DNA from: Sphingobacterium arenae | GTDB lineage: Bacteria > Bacteroidota > Bacteroidia > Sphingobacteriales > Sphingobacteriaceae | Assembly (NCBI RefSeq): GCF_014692505.1 | Contig: NZ_JACNYK010000007.1 | Coordinates: 186,001-250,000, forward strand | Direction: 5' to 3' | DNA length: 64,000 nucleotides | Shown here: in pieces, positions 52,974-61,010 of the stretch | How positions within the stretch are numbered: position 1 is the first letter of the stretch | Layout: every line of letters starts with the position of its first letter | The notes under the pieces: model-generated | What the model was told of the DNA's origin: nothing | Databases searched by the model: none | The model's input: the letters and a program-made list of their open reading frames with translations, nothing else | Position numbers and translations under genes: made by a program

Positions 52974-54566
52974 TTATTCGTAGTCTAGTCCGAAAATAGC
53001 TTCTGATAACCCTATTTCATCGGGAGTGAAAGGAAGTGTGTAAGGTAATCCCATAGCTTCGATTGCTTTAGCTGTAGAATAGCCTATGCAAATAATTTTT
53101 TGACCGGGATCGATGAGGTTTTCCTGGAAATAAGCCGTTACATTACTAGGGCTTGTGAAAACAAGTACCTCTGCATTTGTTTTGTCCACGTTTTCCTCTA
53201 TAACCGTTTCGTAGAATGGCATATCGATGACTTTGGTCTCGGGTGTAAGGGCATTTTGGATAGACATTAAAGAATCCTTTGCTCGTGGAATAAATACCGT
53301 TTGTCCATCAACCAATTTAGCGAACTCCTTCGCGATATCTTCTGTTTTGATACCTAAGTTATCACCAGAAAAGTCGGCCACGCGATCATATTTACGTAAA
53401 GCATCTTCCGAACCTCTGCCCAATACAGCAATTTTTGTCTTTTTTAATATCCAGGGCTCTAATTTAAAGAAATGTTCAATTGCGTTTTTGCTATTAAAGA
53501 AAATCCAGTCCGCACGTTTGAGGATAAAAGAATCCAATTTATTGATCGTGGGATATATCTTGATTAACGAACGTGCATCTACTTGAATGTTATGCTTCGC
53601 CAAATAACGACCTAAATAGGAACTTTCGTCTAAGTCGCGTGTAATAAAAACACTGTTTGGTAGCTTTCTTTCTTTCTGAAATTTGCTGAAAATTTGATTG
53701 GCCATGCCTTCGGTATTTTCTGCACGTATATATAGACGGTTTGGAAAATCTTCGTTGTCTTCTGCGATGGACGTCCAAGCTTCGTAGTGTCCGTCCTTCG
53801 TTTCACGACAATAGCAGCCTAACGGAGCGTGACAACCTGCGTCGAATAAATTGAGTACTTTTCGTTCAACAGCAATTACATCTCCCACTTTTTTATCGTG
53901 TATTTTCTGCAAAAGATCAAACAATTCTTTGTCCGTTTCGCGAATCTGTACAGCTAAAACTCCTTGTGCTGGAGCGGGAATGATCTCTATCGGTGCTATC
54001 TCCTCAATATGAAAGTCAGATAGATCCATTTCTACACGCGCGATACCAGCTTTCGCTAAAACGATAGCATCATACTTCTCGTCGCGTAGTTTCTGAATAC
54101 GTGTTTGCAAGTTACCGCGTAGATCGGTGAACTCTAAGTCGGGACGTAAAGATAATAATTGTGCTTTACGTCGATTAGAAGAAGTCCCCACAGAAGCATT
54201 GTGTTTCAGAGACAATCTTTTTTTAATATCAACACAGTCCCTGTGGATAATCAGTAGTTCCGAAGGGTCTTCTCGTTCCGAGACGGCCGCGATGATTAAT
54301 CCAGGAGGGTTGACCGTAGGCAAATCTTTGTGGGAGTGAACAGCCAAATCGATTTGTTCGGTAAGGAGCTCTTCTTCAAGTTCCTTAGTGAAGAATCCTT
54401 TCCCTTCCATTTTGTCCAGCCGTAAATGCTGAATGATATCCCCCTGGGTTTTAATAATTTTTAACTCGGATTCTATACCAATATCAGCTAACCTCGCTTT
54501 GATAAAATTGGCTTGCCATAAGGCAAGCTGGCTACCTCTCGTTCCAATAATAAGTTTTCTGTTCAC
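52974..54566 (-). CDS. hemC: Fused hydroxymethylbilane synthase / uroporphyrinogen-III synthase
   Basis: This 530-aa bifunctional protein takes porphobilinogen through hydroxymethylbilane to uroporphyrinogen III. Residues 1 to about 300 are HemC: IIGTRGSQLALWQANFIK, HSHKDLPT, DLRGNLQTRIQKL and the dipyrromethane cofactor Cys245 in LFDAGCHAPLGCY. From about 305 to 530 is a HemD domain (SVFITRDLDESSYLGRYLAK, DWIFFNSKNAIEHFF, VLVFTSPSNVTAYFQ and IICIGYSTAKAIEAMG). The reading frame is continuous through the join. It is most likely co-transcribed with hemB. Confidence 0.93.
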   Translation of the reverse strand: MNRKLIIGTRGSQLALWQANFIKARLADIGIESELKIIKTQGDIIQHLRLDKMEGKGFFTKELEEELLTEQIDLAVHSHKDLPTVNPPGLIIAAVSEREDPSELLIIHRDCVDIKKRLSLKHNASVGTSSNRRKAQLLSLRPDLEFTDLRGNLQTRIQKLRDEKYDAIVLAKAGIARVEMDLSDFHIEEIAPIEIIPAPAQGVLAVQIRETDKELFDLLQKIHDKKVGDVIAVERKVLNLFDAGCHAPLGCYCRETKDGHYEAWTSIAEDNEDFPNRLYIRAENTEGMANQIFSKFQKERKLPNSVFITRDLDESSYLGRYLAKHNIQVDARSLIKIYPTINKLDSFILKRADWIFFNSKNAIEHFFKLEPWILKKTKIAVLGRGSEDALRKYDRVADFSGDNLGIKTEDIAKEFAKLVDGQTVFIPRAKDSLMSIQNALTPETKVIDMPFYETVIEENVDKTNAEVLVFTSPSNVTAYFQENLIDPGQKIICIGYSTAKAIEAMGLPYTLPFTPDEIGLSEAIFGLDYE

Positions 54567-54597
54567 TGTCTGCTGCTTAATGGTTTGAAAATACTTA

Positions 54598-54605
54598 CAA
54601 ACTTA
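54598..54605 (-). promoter_or_regulatory. Possible internal promoter before hemC-hemD
   Basis: TAAGTTTG on the minus strand, a perfect -7 element, lies about 32 bp upstream of the hemC start in the 104-bp gap after hemA. A small GGGAT-ATCCC hairpin lies just upstream. It would allow the later hem genes to be expressed apart from hemA. Confidence 0.45.
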
Positions 54606-54670
54606 ACCAAATAGGGATACAATCCCGACTGTCTTTGTCAGAATTATGGTATATTTTTTTCTTTATGCGA

Positions 54671-55912
54671 TTAGTTGATTTCCTTTTGGGAATTTTGAAC
54701 CAAAATTTCTTTGGCCATGACCATCGGCACTTTGATATACTTTTTCTCCATGTAGCTGATGACTTTCTCTAACACTTCGCGTGCCTGAGGGTCAAGATTT
54801 TGAAGATCTTGTGCAAACACTTCATTGACAGCAAACGCTCGGATCGCTTTTATTTTTTCCGGCACCTCGCGCATCGCAACTTCGACACGACGCTGCTTTA
54901 TGACTGCTAGAAACTCTTGGATATTTTGTTGGATAATGGTATCGGCATTTTCCAACTCCGCGTAACGCTCTTGTTTGTTTTTCTCTGCAATAGCTTGCAG
55001 ACTGCTGACTTCAATGTAGTGCATGGGAAACTGTGCAACTACTTCCGCATCGACATCGTTGGGGACCGCTAGATCAACAATTACTTTTTTGTCCGTTTCT
55101 CCCTGAAGAAGGGATTTGTAGAGATGAATATTAATGATAGCCTCAGGAGCGCCTGTACAAACAATCATGACATCAAATCCTTTTTTGTAATGTGCCAGCT
55201 CCGATAAAGAATAAGCTTCTGCATTTAACTCTCTCGCTAATTTCTGAGCATTCTTCAACGTTCGGTTGAAAACAACAAAATTAGCATGTTGATGTTTTTT
55301 TAAGTATTTAGCAAGATTTTGATTGGTTTCTCCAGAACCGATAACCAACACACGAGGGTTCGTAGGTAATTTCGTTTCCTTCAGCTTACGATAAGCTAAA
55401 GAGACCACGGATATTGGATTACGAGAAATATTGGTGTAAGTGTAGACCTCTTTGGCGGTCTTAACTAATCGATCCATAACCAAACGTAGATAGTCGCCTG
55501 TAAAACCGGCTGTTCGGCATCTTTCGTAGGCCCTACGTACCTGAGCCAGAATCTCCTTTTCGCCGACAACCAAACTTTCCAGTGAGCAAGACATACGAAA
55601 CAAGTGGTTCAATGCATCCATGTCAGTGTAACGGGTGACTTGGCCTAAATAGCATTGCAGACGCTCTGCAGGAACACAGAAGTTCATCTGTTGCAGGAAG
55701 TTGGCAACAAATTCATCGTTTAGCTCGTGTCCGCCACAAAAAACAAATTCAACACGGTTACAGGTGGCGATATAGAAAATTTCTGGTATATCCAACGTAG
55801 TTTTCAGGTTCACCAAGCGATCTTCTAACTCTTCGTTACAGATGACCAAATTCCCCAAGTCTTTTAATTCGACGTGTTTGTGGGTAAATGCTATTACTTT
55901 TAAATTCTTCAA
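54671..55912 (-). CDS. hemA: Glutamyl-tRNA reductase
   Basis: This first enzyme of C5 tetrapyrrole synthesis reduces glutamyl-tRNA to glutamate-1-semialdehyde. It has 413 aa. The nucleophilic Cys is in IFYIATCNRVEFVF, followed by LFRMSCSLESLVVGEKEILA, then the NADPH domain (VLVIGSGETNQNLAKYLKKH) and a C-terminal dimerisation helix bundle. It opens the hem cluster, and a TACATTTG -7 element lies about 32 bp upstream. Confidence 0.96.
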   Translation of the reverse strand: MKNLKVIAFTHKHVELKDLGNLVICNEELEDRLVNLKTTLDIPEIFYIATCNRVEFVFCGGHELNDEFVANFLQQMNFCVPAERLQCYLGQVTRYTDMDALNHLFRMSCSLESLVVGEKEILAQVRRAYERCRTAGFTGDYLRLVMDRLVKTAKEVYTYTNISRNPISVVSLAYRKLKETKLPTNPRVLVIGSGETNQNLAKYLKKHQHANFVVFNRTLKNAQKLARELNAEAYSLSELAHYKKGFDVMIVCTGAPEAIINIHLYKSLLQGETDKKVIVDLAVPNDVDAEVVAQFPMHYIEVSSLQAIAEKNKQERYAELENADTIIQQNIQEFLAVIKQRRVEVAMREVPEKIKAIRAFAVNEVFAQDLQNLDPQAREVLEKVISYMEKKYIKVPMVMAKEILVQNSQKEIN

Positions 55913-55943
55913 GGTTTGATCTTACTCAAATATTTTATCCCTG

Positions 55944-55951
55944 CAAATGTA
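55944..55951 (-). promoter_or_regulatory. hemA promoter -7 element
   Basis: TACATTTG on the minus strand, with a TTTG -33 candidate 23 bp upstream (55975-55978). Confidence 0.6.
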
Positions 55952-56053
55952 GACTAAAAGCCCTTGTTTTATGTCAAAAATCTGTCAATACAATGAATTT
56001 AGAATGGTTTTAAATAGCGTTAACTTTTTGTTAATTATAGTCGTTTTAATCGT

Positions 56054-56707
56054 TTAACGTTGATTTGGACGATGGGAAATAAAATGATCTTTTAATTTAT
56101 CTAACCCTATATTTTCCTCCGGCTTATCTAATTCGAAACGCCAGATTTTATCTCCTAATATATCGTCTGTTTCCTTCGAATGGATGATGTCAACGGGTTT
56201 CACACGAACTTCTTTGCTTAACGTCTCTACTGCGATATGCGGTGACTTGCAAAAAAGCAAAATTTGGATATCAAGATTTGGCCATTTGCCTATATTACTG
56301 AAATTTGCAGTGTAAAACTGAATAAAATCCTTTGCAAGTATCTTTTCCGCGAATATTCCGATTCGTTTGGCGCCGTTGATTTCGCTAACGGATGTTAAAA
56401 TGTCATAAGATGTATGGTTGATAAAATAAAACTTCGCAAGGCCATCTCGCTGATCCCCCGCTATGCCAAGATAGATGCCGCGTTCTACAAAAGGTGTAGG
56501 TGAGTCGGTTGTGGTACTAGACAGATTGATATCATCGTCGTCTCGACGCATATTCCCGTGTACCAACGTGATTTTATTGATAGGAACTGGAATCTCAAAG
56601 CCAGAGTCATCTGTTACTCCCGCGATCTCATTGCTTTGAAAAGATGTAATGTGTCCTTCAATAGGTTCGTCAACAAAACGGACAAAGTCTCCGATCTTAA
56701 ATTTCAT
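56054..56707 (-). CDS. DUF2027-like protein without a Smr domain
   Basis: This 217-aa protein has an N-terminal SH3/KOW-like module (MKFKIGDFVRFVDEPIEGHI, then TDDSGFEIPVPINKITLVHG) resembling the start of the Bacteroidota DUF2027/Smr family. A beta-rich middle domain follows (ERGIYLGIAGDQRDGLAKFY) and the chain ends LKDHFISHRPNQR. The C-terminal Smr nuclease-like domain that often follows is absent here and is not found in another frame downstream. It is the third gene after rbfA and aat (21-bp gap) and is probably co-transcribed. The function is unknown. Confidence 0.65.
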   Translation of the reverse strand: MKFKIGDFVRFVDEPIEGHITSFQSNEIAGVTDDSGFEIPVPINKITLVHGNMRRDDDDINLSSTTTDSPTPFVERGIYLGIAGDQRDGLAKFYFINHTSYDILTSVSEINGAKRIGIFAEKILAKDFIQFYTANFSNIGKWPNLDIQILLFCKSPHIAVETLSKEVRVKPVDIIHSKETDDILGDKIWRFELDKPEENIGLDKLKDHFISHRPNQR

Positions 56708-56728
56708 ATGTGTATATTATTCGTTCTA

Positions 56729-57385
56729 TTAAATAGCAAAAGGTTCTGTTTTTTGCTTTCGTAATATTTCGTAGTAAGCGGCAGCTGGGATTAATTTGGC
56801 TCCTAAAGATGCTAAGTGATCACTGTGTATTTGACAGTCTATTAATTCGAAGTTAAAATGCTGACAAAGATGAATCAAAGCCAATTTAGAGGCATTAGGA
56901 GCAAGAGTAAACATGCTTTCGCCGCAAAATACCTTTCCTATTTGTATGCCGTATAATCCACCAACTAATACGCCGTTATCATTATAGGTCTCTATACTAT
57001 GTGCATATCCTAGTTGATGCAAATGGATGTAGGCTTCTTGCATATCCTTTGTAATCCACGTGTCTCGCTGGTCTGTACGCTTGATGTTAGCGCAGCGTTG
57101 GATTACTTCTGCAAATGCCGTATCGTGTGTTGTGTTATAGTTTCCTTTACGCATAAATTGACGCATGCTTTTTCTAACACGGAGTTCTTGTGGCAAAAGT
57201 ACAAAACGTTCGAGTGGGGCATACCATAATATAGGGGTTTCCTCTGAAAACCAAGGGAAAATTCCGTGTTGATAAGCCAAGAGTAGTCGTTCCACATGTA
57301 AGTCTCCTCCAATAGCAAGCAAACCGTCTTCATCTGCTAATGAAGGGTGAGGGAAAATTAATCGGCTGTCCAACGAATAGGGCAT
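56729..57385 (-). CDS. aat: Leucyl/phenylalanyl-tRNA-protein transferase
   Basis: This N-end-rule enzyme adds Leu or Phe to N-terminal Arg/Lys of proteins, marking them for ClpAP/ClpS. It has 218 aa. Motifs are FPHPSLADEDGLLAIGGDL, YQHGIFPWFSEETPILWYAP, HSIETYNDNGVLVGGLYGIQ, GKVFCGESMF and LIDCQIHSDHLASLGA. It sits 18 bp after rbfA and 21 bp before the DUF2027-like gene. Confidence 0.96.
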   Translation of the reverse strand: MPYSLDSRLIFPHPSLADEDGLLAIGGDLHVERLLLAYQHGIFPWFSEETPILWYAPLERFVLLPQELRVRKSMRQFMRKGNYNTTHDTAFAEVIQRCANIKRTDQRDTWITKDMQEAYIHLHQLGYAHSIETYNDNGVLVGGLYGIQIGKVFCGESMFTLAPNASKLALIHLCQHFNFELIDCQIHSDHLASLGAKLIPAAAYYEILRKQKTEPFAI

Positions 57386-57403
57386 GTGTATTAAGCCATA
57401 TGA

Positions 57404-57775
57404 TTAATCGGGTTGTCGTGGCTCCTTACTTATCTTCTCGAATATTTTTTCCATGTGCTCGACATACTCATTGGTGTCGTCAAGGAAAAACTCGAGATCG
57501 GGAACGATTCGTGCCTGATTTTTGATTCTCATGCCTAACTTATAACGTATTTCGCCGGTTCTGCTTTGTATATGTTTTAAGTCGTCTTTTGCTGTTTTCG
57601 TATTTAAGAAGCTTAGATAGATACGAGCGATTGCTAAATCAGGAGTAACCCGTACCTTTGTTACAGTGATAAAAGCTCCCGGAGCCCAAGAATTACCATC
57701 TTTTTGAAAAAGTGCAGCAAGATCTTCTTGGATGACTCCCGCGAACCGTTGTTGTCTTTTGCTCTCTGTTCCCAT
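57404..57775 (-). CDS. rbfA: 30S ribosome-binding factor RbfA
   Basis: This KH-like small-subunit maturation factor has 123 aa: RQQRFAGVIQEDLAALFQKD at the N-terminus, VTKVRVTPDLAIARIYLSFL, and the C-terminal RYKLGMRIKNQARIVPDLEF followed by FLDDTNEYVEHME. A -7 element TACCTTTG (57801-57808) lies 26 bp upstream and the terminator of a small RNA lies just beyond, so rbfA starts its own operon (rbfA-aat-DUF2027-like). Confidence 0.95.
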   Translation of the reverse strand: MGTESKRQQRFAGVIQEDLAALFQKDGNSWAPGAFITVTKVRVTPDLAIARIYLSFLNTKTAKDDLKHIQSRTGEIRYKLGMRIKNQARIVPDLEFFLDDTNEYVEHMEKIFEKISKEPRQPD

Positions 57776-57800
57776 AGCTATATTTAATTACAATGCTACA

Positions 57801-57808
57801 CAAAGGTA
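57801..57808 (-). promoter_or_regulatory. rbfA promoter -7 element
   Basis: TACCTTTG on the minus strand (perfect TAnnTTTG), located between the small-RNA terminator and the rbfA start. Confidence 0.55.
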
Positions 57809-57821
57809 CACAATTATGTAT

Positions 57822-58005
57822 AAAAAAAGCGTACCACCCTCTCTGTGATACGCTTCAGAACAAAATTAGTTTATAAGTGGTCAGCCGTATTTCGTTTCAA
57901 GTTTTAAGACCTTCGTCTATCAAATTTAGTTTGTTAGCTTGGTAAAATAAAGTGTGAGTATTAACTCACTTGTCTTTATTTTTGTTATTCCATTTCCCCT
58001 TTATG
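57822..58005 (-). ncRNA. Candidate structured small RNA, about 184 nt
   Basis: A complete transcription unit without a usable ORF lies on the minus strand. The promoter is TTTG (58037-58040), a 19-bp gap, then TATGTTTG (58010-58017), the exact Bacteroidota consensus. The transcript contains a hairpin at 57944-57982: a 9-bp stem AAAATAAAG/CTTTATTTT, an internal loop, then GTGAGT/ACTCAC with a 4-nt loop. It ends in a rho-independent terminator at 57827-57855 with an 11-bp stem (AAGCGTATCAC/GTGGTACGCTT, one wobble), a 7-nt loop and a run of seven Ts. I see no match to the conserved cores of tmRNA, RNase P or SRP RNA. A 6S-like role is possible on size alone. The family is unknown. Confidence 0.65.
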
Positions 58006-58009
58006 CCTA

Positions 58010-58040
58010 CAAACATAGGGATATAAATTATTCGCGCAAA
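58010..58040 (-). promoter_or_regulatory. Consensus promoter of the candidate small RNA
   Basis: TTTG-N19-TATGTTTG on the minus strand (58040 down to 58010) is among the best promoter matches in the window, and no protein gene follows it before a terminator. Confidence 0.75.
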
Positions 58041-58145
58041 GACATTTTTTAAAAAAAAGTAAGTGATCACTTTTATGATAGATATTTTTGTGCTTCTCGT
58101 AACCTGTAAATAGACTTGATGTTTCGTGGGGAGATTCGATAAATT

Positions 58146-58175
58146 TTCGCCATTTATGCGCGTTTAAATGGCGAA
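58146..58175. repeat. Perfect 11-bp inverted repeat upstream of argH
   Basis: TTCGCCATTTA (58146-58156) pairs with TAAATGGCGAA (58165-58175) across 8 nt. There is no T-run, so a terminator is unlikely; a binding site or structural element is possible. Part of it (ATGGCGAAGGAGA) resembles the upstream block shared by the other two regulated promoters. Confidence 0.5.
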
Positions 58176-58340
58176 GGAGAGCGGAGCTTGCGAGCTCGTC
58201 GAAGGTAATCAGAATATATTCATTTTAATATGCGAAGCGATTATGTTATGCATAAAAATGAATTACTCCTAAATTTTCTTTTAAGCATTATGTATTTTTG
58301 TTTATTTTTAGGCGCATGCATGAACTCATTTATCATTCGG

Positions 58341-58372
58341 TTCGTGAATGCCTAGCATTTTATCTAAGTTTG
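58341..58372 (+). promoter_or_regulatory. argH promoter with AATGC-N3-GCATT operator (copy 3 of 3)
   Basis: The -7 element TAAGTTTG is at 58365-58372. The palindrome AATGC-CTA-GCATT (58347-58359) is 5 bp upstream, preceded by TTCGTG, identical in layout to the argG and 5426 promoters. The ATGAATTAC block is at 58258-58266, about 50 bp farther upstream than in the other two copies. Confidence 0.75.
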
Positions 58373-58470
58373 CGATAGAAACTAGTAAAAAGACCACACG
58401 AGCTTCAATGGAAAGGGAATTATTGTACCGCATAAATAGGATTGTTGCTCTCATAAAAAAACAAAATTAA

Positions 58471-59802
58471 ATGAAGATTTGGCAGAAAAATATTGATGTA
58501 GATTCGTTTGTAGAGACCTTTACGGTAGGTAACGATCGGGCAATGGATTTACATTTAGCAAAGGCAGATGTGCTAGGCTCATTAGCGCATACGCAGATGT
58601 TAAACAGTATAAATTTGATGAGTGATGCCGATTTAGAAGTTGTTCAGCATGAATTGAAGCAGATTTATCAAGAAATCATAGCAGGTGATTTTGCAATAGA
58701 AGGTTCCGTAGAAGATGTACATTCCCAAATTGAAATGTTGCTTACACAGCGTGTGGGAGAGGCCGGAAAGAAAATTCATTCGGGAAGATCTAGAAATGAT
58801 CAGGTTTTGGTTGACCTCAAACTCTATTTTCGTTCCGAGATCCAACGCTTGGTAGAGCAAACCGATGCGCTCTTCCAAAAGCTGATACAGTTAAGCGAAC
58901 AACACAAGCAGGTGTTAATTCCTGGTTATACGCATCTACAGATTGCCATGCCTTCCTCCTTCGGTTTGTGGTTTGGTGCTTACGCTGAAAGTCTAGTTGA
59001 TGATTTGGAAATGTTAAAAGCGGCATGGAGAGTATGTAATAAAAATCCACTAGGATCCGCTGCTGGATATGGCTCTTCATTCCCTCTGAACCGCAAACTG
59101 ACGACCGAATTATTAGGTTTTGATGATTTGAACTATAACGTGGTCTATGCACAAATGGGGCGTGGAAAAACGGAGCGGATATTGGCGCAGGGGATGAGCG
59201 CGTTAGCGGCAACCTTGGCCAAATTCGCAATGGATGTATGCCTGTTTATCAACCAAAATTTTGGTTTTATCTCTTTTCCAGCTCGTTTCACCACCGGATC
59301 CAGTATTATGCCTCATAAGAAGAATCCGGACGTGTTTGAATTGATAAGATCACGCTGTAATAAAATCCAGGCGCTACCGAACGAAATAGCACTGATGACG
59401 ACAAACCTGCCCTCGGGCTATCATCGGGATTTGCAACTATTGAAAGAGAATCTATTTCCTGCGTTCCAATCGTTAAATGACTGTTTGGAAATGACGACGT
59501 TTATGTTGGAGCATATTTCTGTAAAGGAGAATATTTTGGACGATCCTAAATATGATTATTTGTTTAGTGTGGAAGTTGTAAATAATGCGGTATTAGAGGG
59601 AGTTCCATTTAGAGAGGCTTATCGCCGGATAGGGCTGGATATTGACAACGGAACATTCCGCCCCTTAAAAGAGGTGCACCATACGCATGAAGGTAGTATC
59701 GGGAACCTTTGTAACGAGGAGATCTCGCGTATGTTTAACGAGGTGAAGGCCGGGTTTGGCTTTGACAAAGTGGAGAAAGCCCTGGATAAACTTGTAAAAT
59801 AA
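58471..59802 (+). CDS. argH: Argininosuccinate lyase
   Basis: This enzyme cleaves argininosuccinate to arginine and fumarate, the last step of arginine synthesis. It has 443 aa. Motifs are DVHSQIEMLLTQRVGEAGKK followed by IHSGRSRNDQVLVDLKLY, YTHLQIAMP, and the fumarase-superfamily signature GSSIMPHKKNPDVFELIR. It stands alone, about 30 kb from argG-argC, but its promoter carries the same palindrome and spacing, so co-regulation is likely. A bidirectional terminator lies between it and galM. Confidence 0.96.
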   Translation: MKIWQKNIDVDSFVETFTVGNDRAMDLHLAKADVLGSLAHTQMLNSINLMSDADLEVVQHELKQIYQEIIAGDFAIEGSVEDVHSQIEMLLTQRVGEAGKKIHSGRSRNDQVLVDLKLYFRSEIQRLVEQTDALFQKLIQLSEQHKQVLIPGYTHLQIAMPSSFGLWFGAYAESLVDDLEMLKAAWRVCNKNPLGSAAGYGSSFPLNRKLTTELLGFDDLNYNVVYAQMGRGKTERILAQGMSALAATLAKFAMDVCLFINQNFGFISFPARFTTGSSIMPHKKNPDVFELIRSRCNKIQALPNEIALMTTNLPSGYHRDLQLLKENLFPAFQSLNDCLEMTTFMLEHISVKENILDDPKYDYLFSVEVVNNAVLEGVPFREAYRRIGLDIDNGTFRPLKEVHHTHEGSIGNLCNEEISRMFNEVKAGFGFDKVEKALDKLVK

Positions 59803-59813
59803 GCTATAAATAT

Positions 59814-59844
59814 AAAAAGGGAGATGATTTACATCTCCTTTTTT
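59814..59844. terminator. Bidirectional terminator between argH and galM
   Basis: GGAGATG (59820-59826) pairs with CATCTCC (59832-59838) over a 5-nt loop, extended by A/T runs on both sides. The right arm is coding sequence for the last galM residues (KKEM) and the galM stop is in the loop. Confidence 0.85.
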
Positions 59845-60896
59845 ATGGAAAATTTATATATCGTTTCCGATTCGAAAACTTGCCCAGGTTCCAATAGAAC
59901 GGATGGAAATTGCGGACGGTTCGGACTGTCAGGATAATGCTGTGTTTCAAAACAGAATGCGGATCGCGATGAATATGGATGACCGGATTTGCCAATATCT
60001 TTGCCGGATAAAAAATTGCCGGTATAAAGTTGTATCCCTGGTTCGGTCGTGAATACCTCCAGGCGAATTCCTGAATCAGGGGAATACGCTGTGGCGGCTA
60101 CTTGTGAAAAGGATTGACTGTTCACTAGGGTATGGTCATATCCATGACCTCGTTTTAATTGTTCCTCATCGTTGTTAATATCTGTCGCAATTTTTTTCGG
60201 TGAACGAAAATCGAAGGCTGTTCCGGTTACGGAAACTTTCCCATCTATAGGAATCTGATGCTCGTCGATGGGTAGGAAGTAGTCGGAGGGAATATGTAGG
60301 ATGTGGTTGAGTATATCGCTCTGGCCTTCACCATTTAAATTGAAATAAGCGTGATTCGTTAGGTTGATCACTGTTTTCTTATCGGTTTCCGCCTTGTATT
60401 TTATAACGATTTCATTAAATTCTGTCAATTCATACGAAACGGTTACTTTCAAATTTCCGGGAAACCCCTCCTCCCCGTCTGGGGAGATATAGCAAAAATC
60501 TATTTTCTTTTTGAAAGACGTCCGTCTATCCCACACTTTGGAATGAAGCCCTTTTGGGCCTCCGTGCAGCGAATTACGTCCATTATTCTGTTGCAGAGTA
60601 TATTTTTCGCCATCTAAATGAAAATGTCCTTGCGCGATACGATTGGCAAAACGACCTATAGTAGCGCCATGATATTGTTCGTCGGCTCGAATGTATTCGT
60701 GGATAGAATTAAATCCGAGTACGACGTCCCGAAGATTTCCGGCTTTATCAGGAACTAAAATGCTAACAATACGGGCACCATAATCTGTAAAGGCTACTTG
60801 CATCCCTGTACGGTTCTTTAAAGTAAAGAGATGTGTTTTTTTGCCGTCGATTTTGTACTCAAAATCTGGATAATCCGGAAGTGAATAAATAACCAT
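59829..60896 (-). CDS. galM: Aldose 1-epimerase (galactose mutarotase)
   Basis: This 355-aa enzyme interconverts alpha and beta anomers of galactose or glucose. Family motifs include FTDYGARIVSILVPDKAGNL, ATIGRFANRIAQGHFHLDGE, NSLHGGPKGLHSKVW, the catalytic-His segment LTNHAYFNLNGEGQ and the catalytic-Glu segment TEPGIQLYTGNFLSGKD. No signal peptide is present, so it is cytoplasmic. It is divergent from dgt; its promoter is TTTG-N20-TATATTTA (60948 down to 60917). Confidence 0.93.
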   Translation of the reverse strand: MVIYSLPDYPDFEYKIDGKKTHLFTLKNRTGMQVAFTDYGARIVSILVPDKAGNLRDVVLGFNSIHEYIRADEQYHGATIGRFANRIAQGHFHLDGEKYTLQQNNGRNSLHGGPKGLHSKVWDRRTSFKKKIDFCYISPDGEEGFPGNLKVTVSYELTEFNEIVIKYKAETDKKTVINLTNHAYFNLNGEGQSDILNHILHIPSDYFLPIDEHQIPIDGKVSVTGTAFDFRSPKKIATDINNDEEQLKRGHGYDHTLVNSQSFSQVAATAYSPDSGIRLEVFTTEPGIQLYTGNFLSGKDIGKSGHPYSSRSAFCFETQHYPDSPNRPQFPSVLLEPGQVFESETIYKFSIKKEM

Positions 60897-60916
60897 GATA
60901 TGAAGGATTTATGCGA

Positions 60917-60948
60917 TAAATATAGGAAATATGCTTGAGAAGCTCAAA
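60917..60948 (-). promoter_or_regulatory. galM promoter
   Basis: TTTG (minus strand, 60945-60948), a 20-bp gap and TATATTTA (60917-60924), one mismatch from consensus, 21 bp upstream of galM. Confidence 0.6.
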
Positions 60949-60975
60949 CGAAGTAATCATATAGCCAATAAACCT

Positions 60976-60983
60976 TATATTTG
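60976..60983 (+). promoter_or_regulatory. dgt promoter -7 element
   Basis: TATATTTG (perfect TAnnTTTG), 27 bp upstream of the dgt start. It overlaps an alternative in-frame codon at 60981, which supports the later start at 61011. Confidence 0.6.
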
Positions 60984-61010
60984 TTGCTGCACGTAAAACG
61001 TATACTTTAC

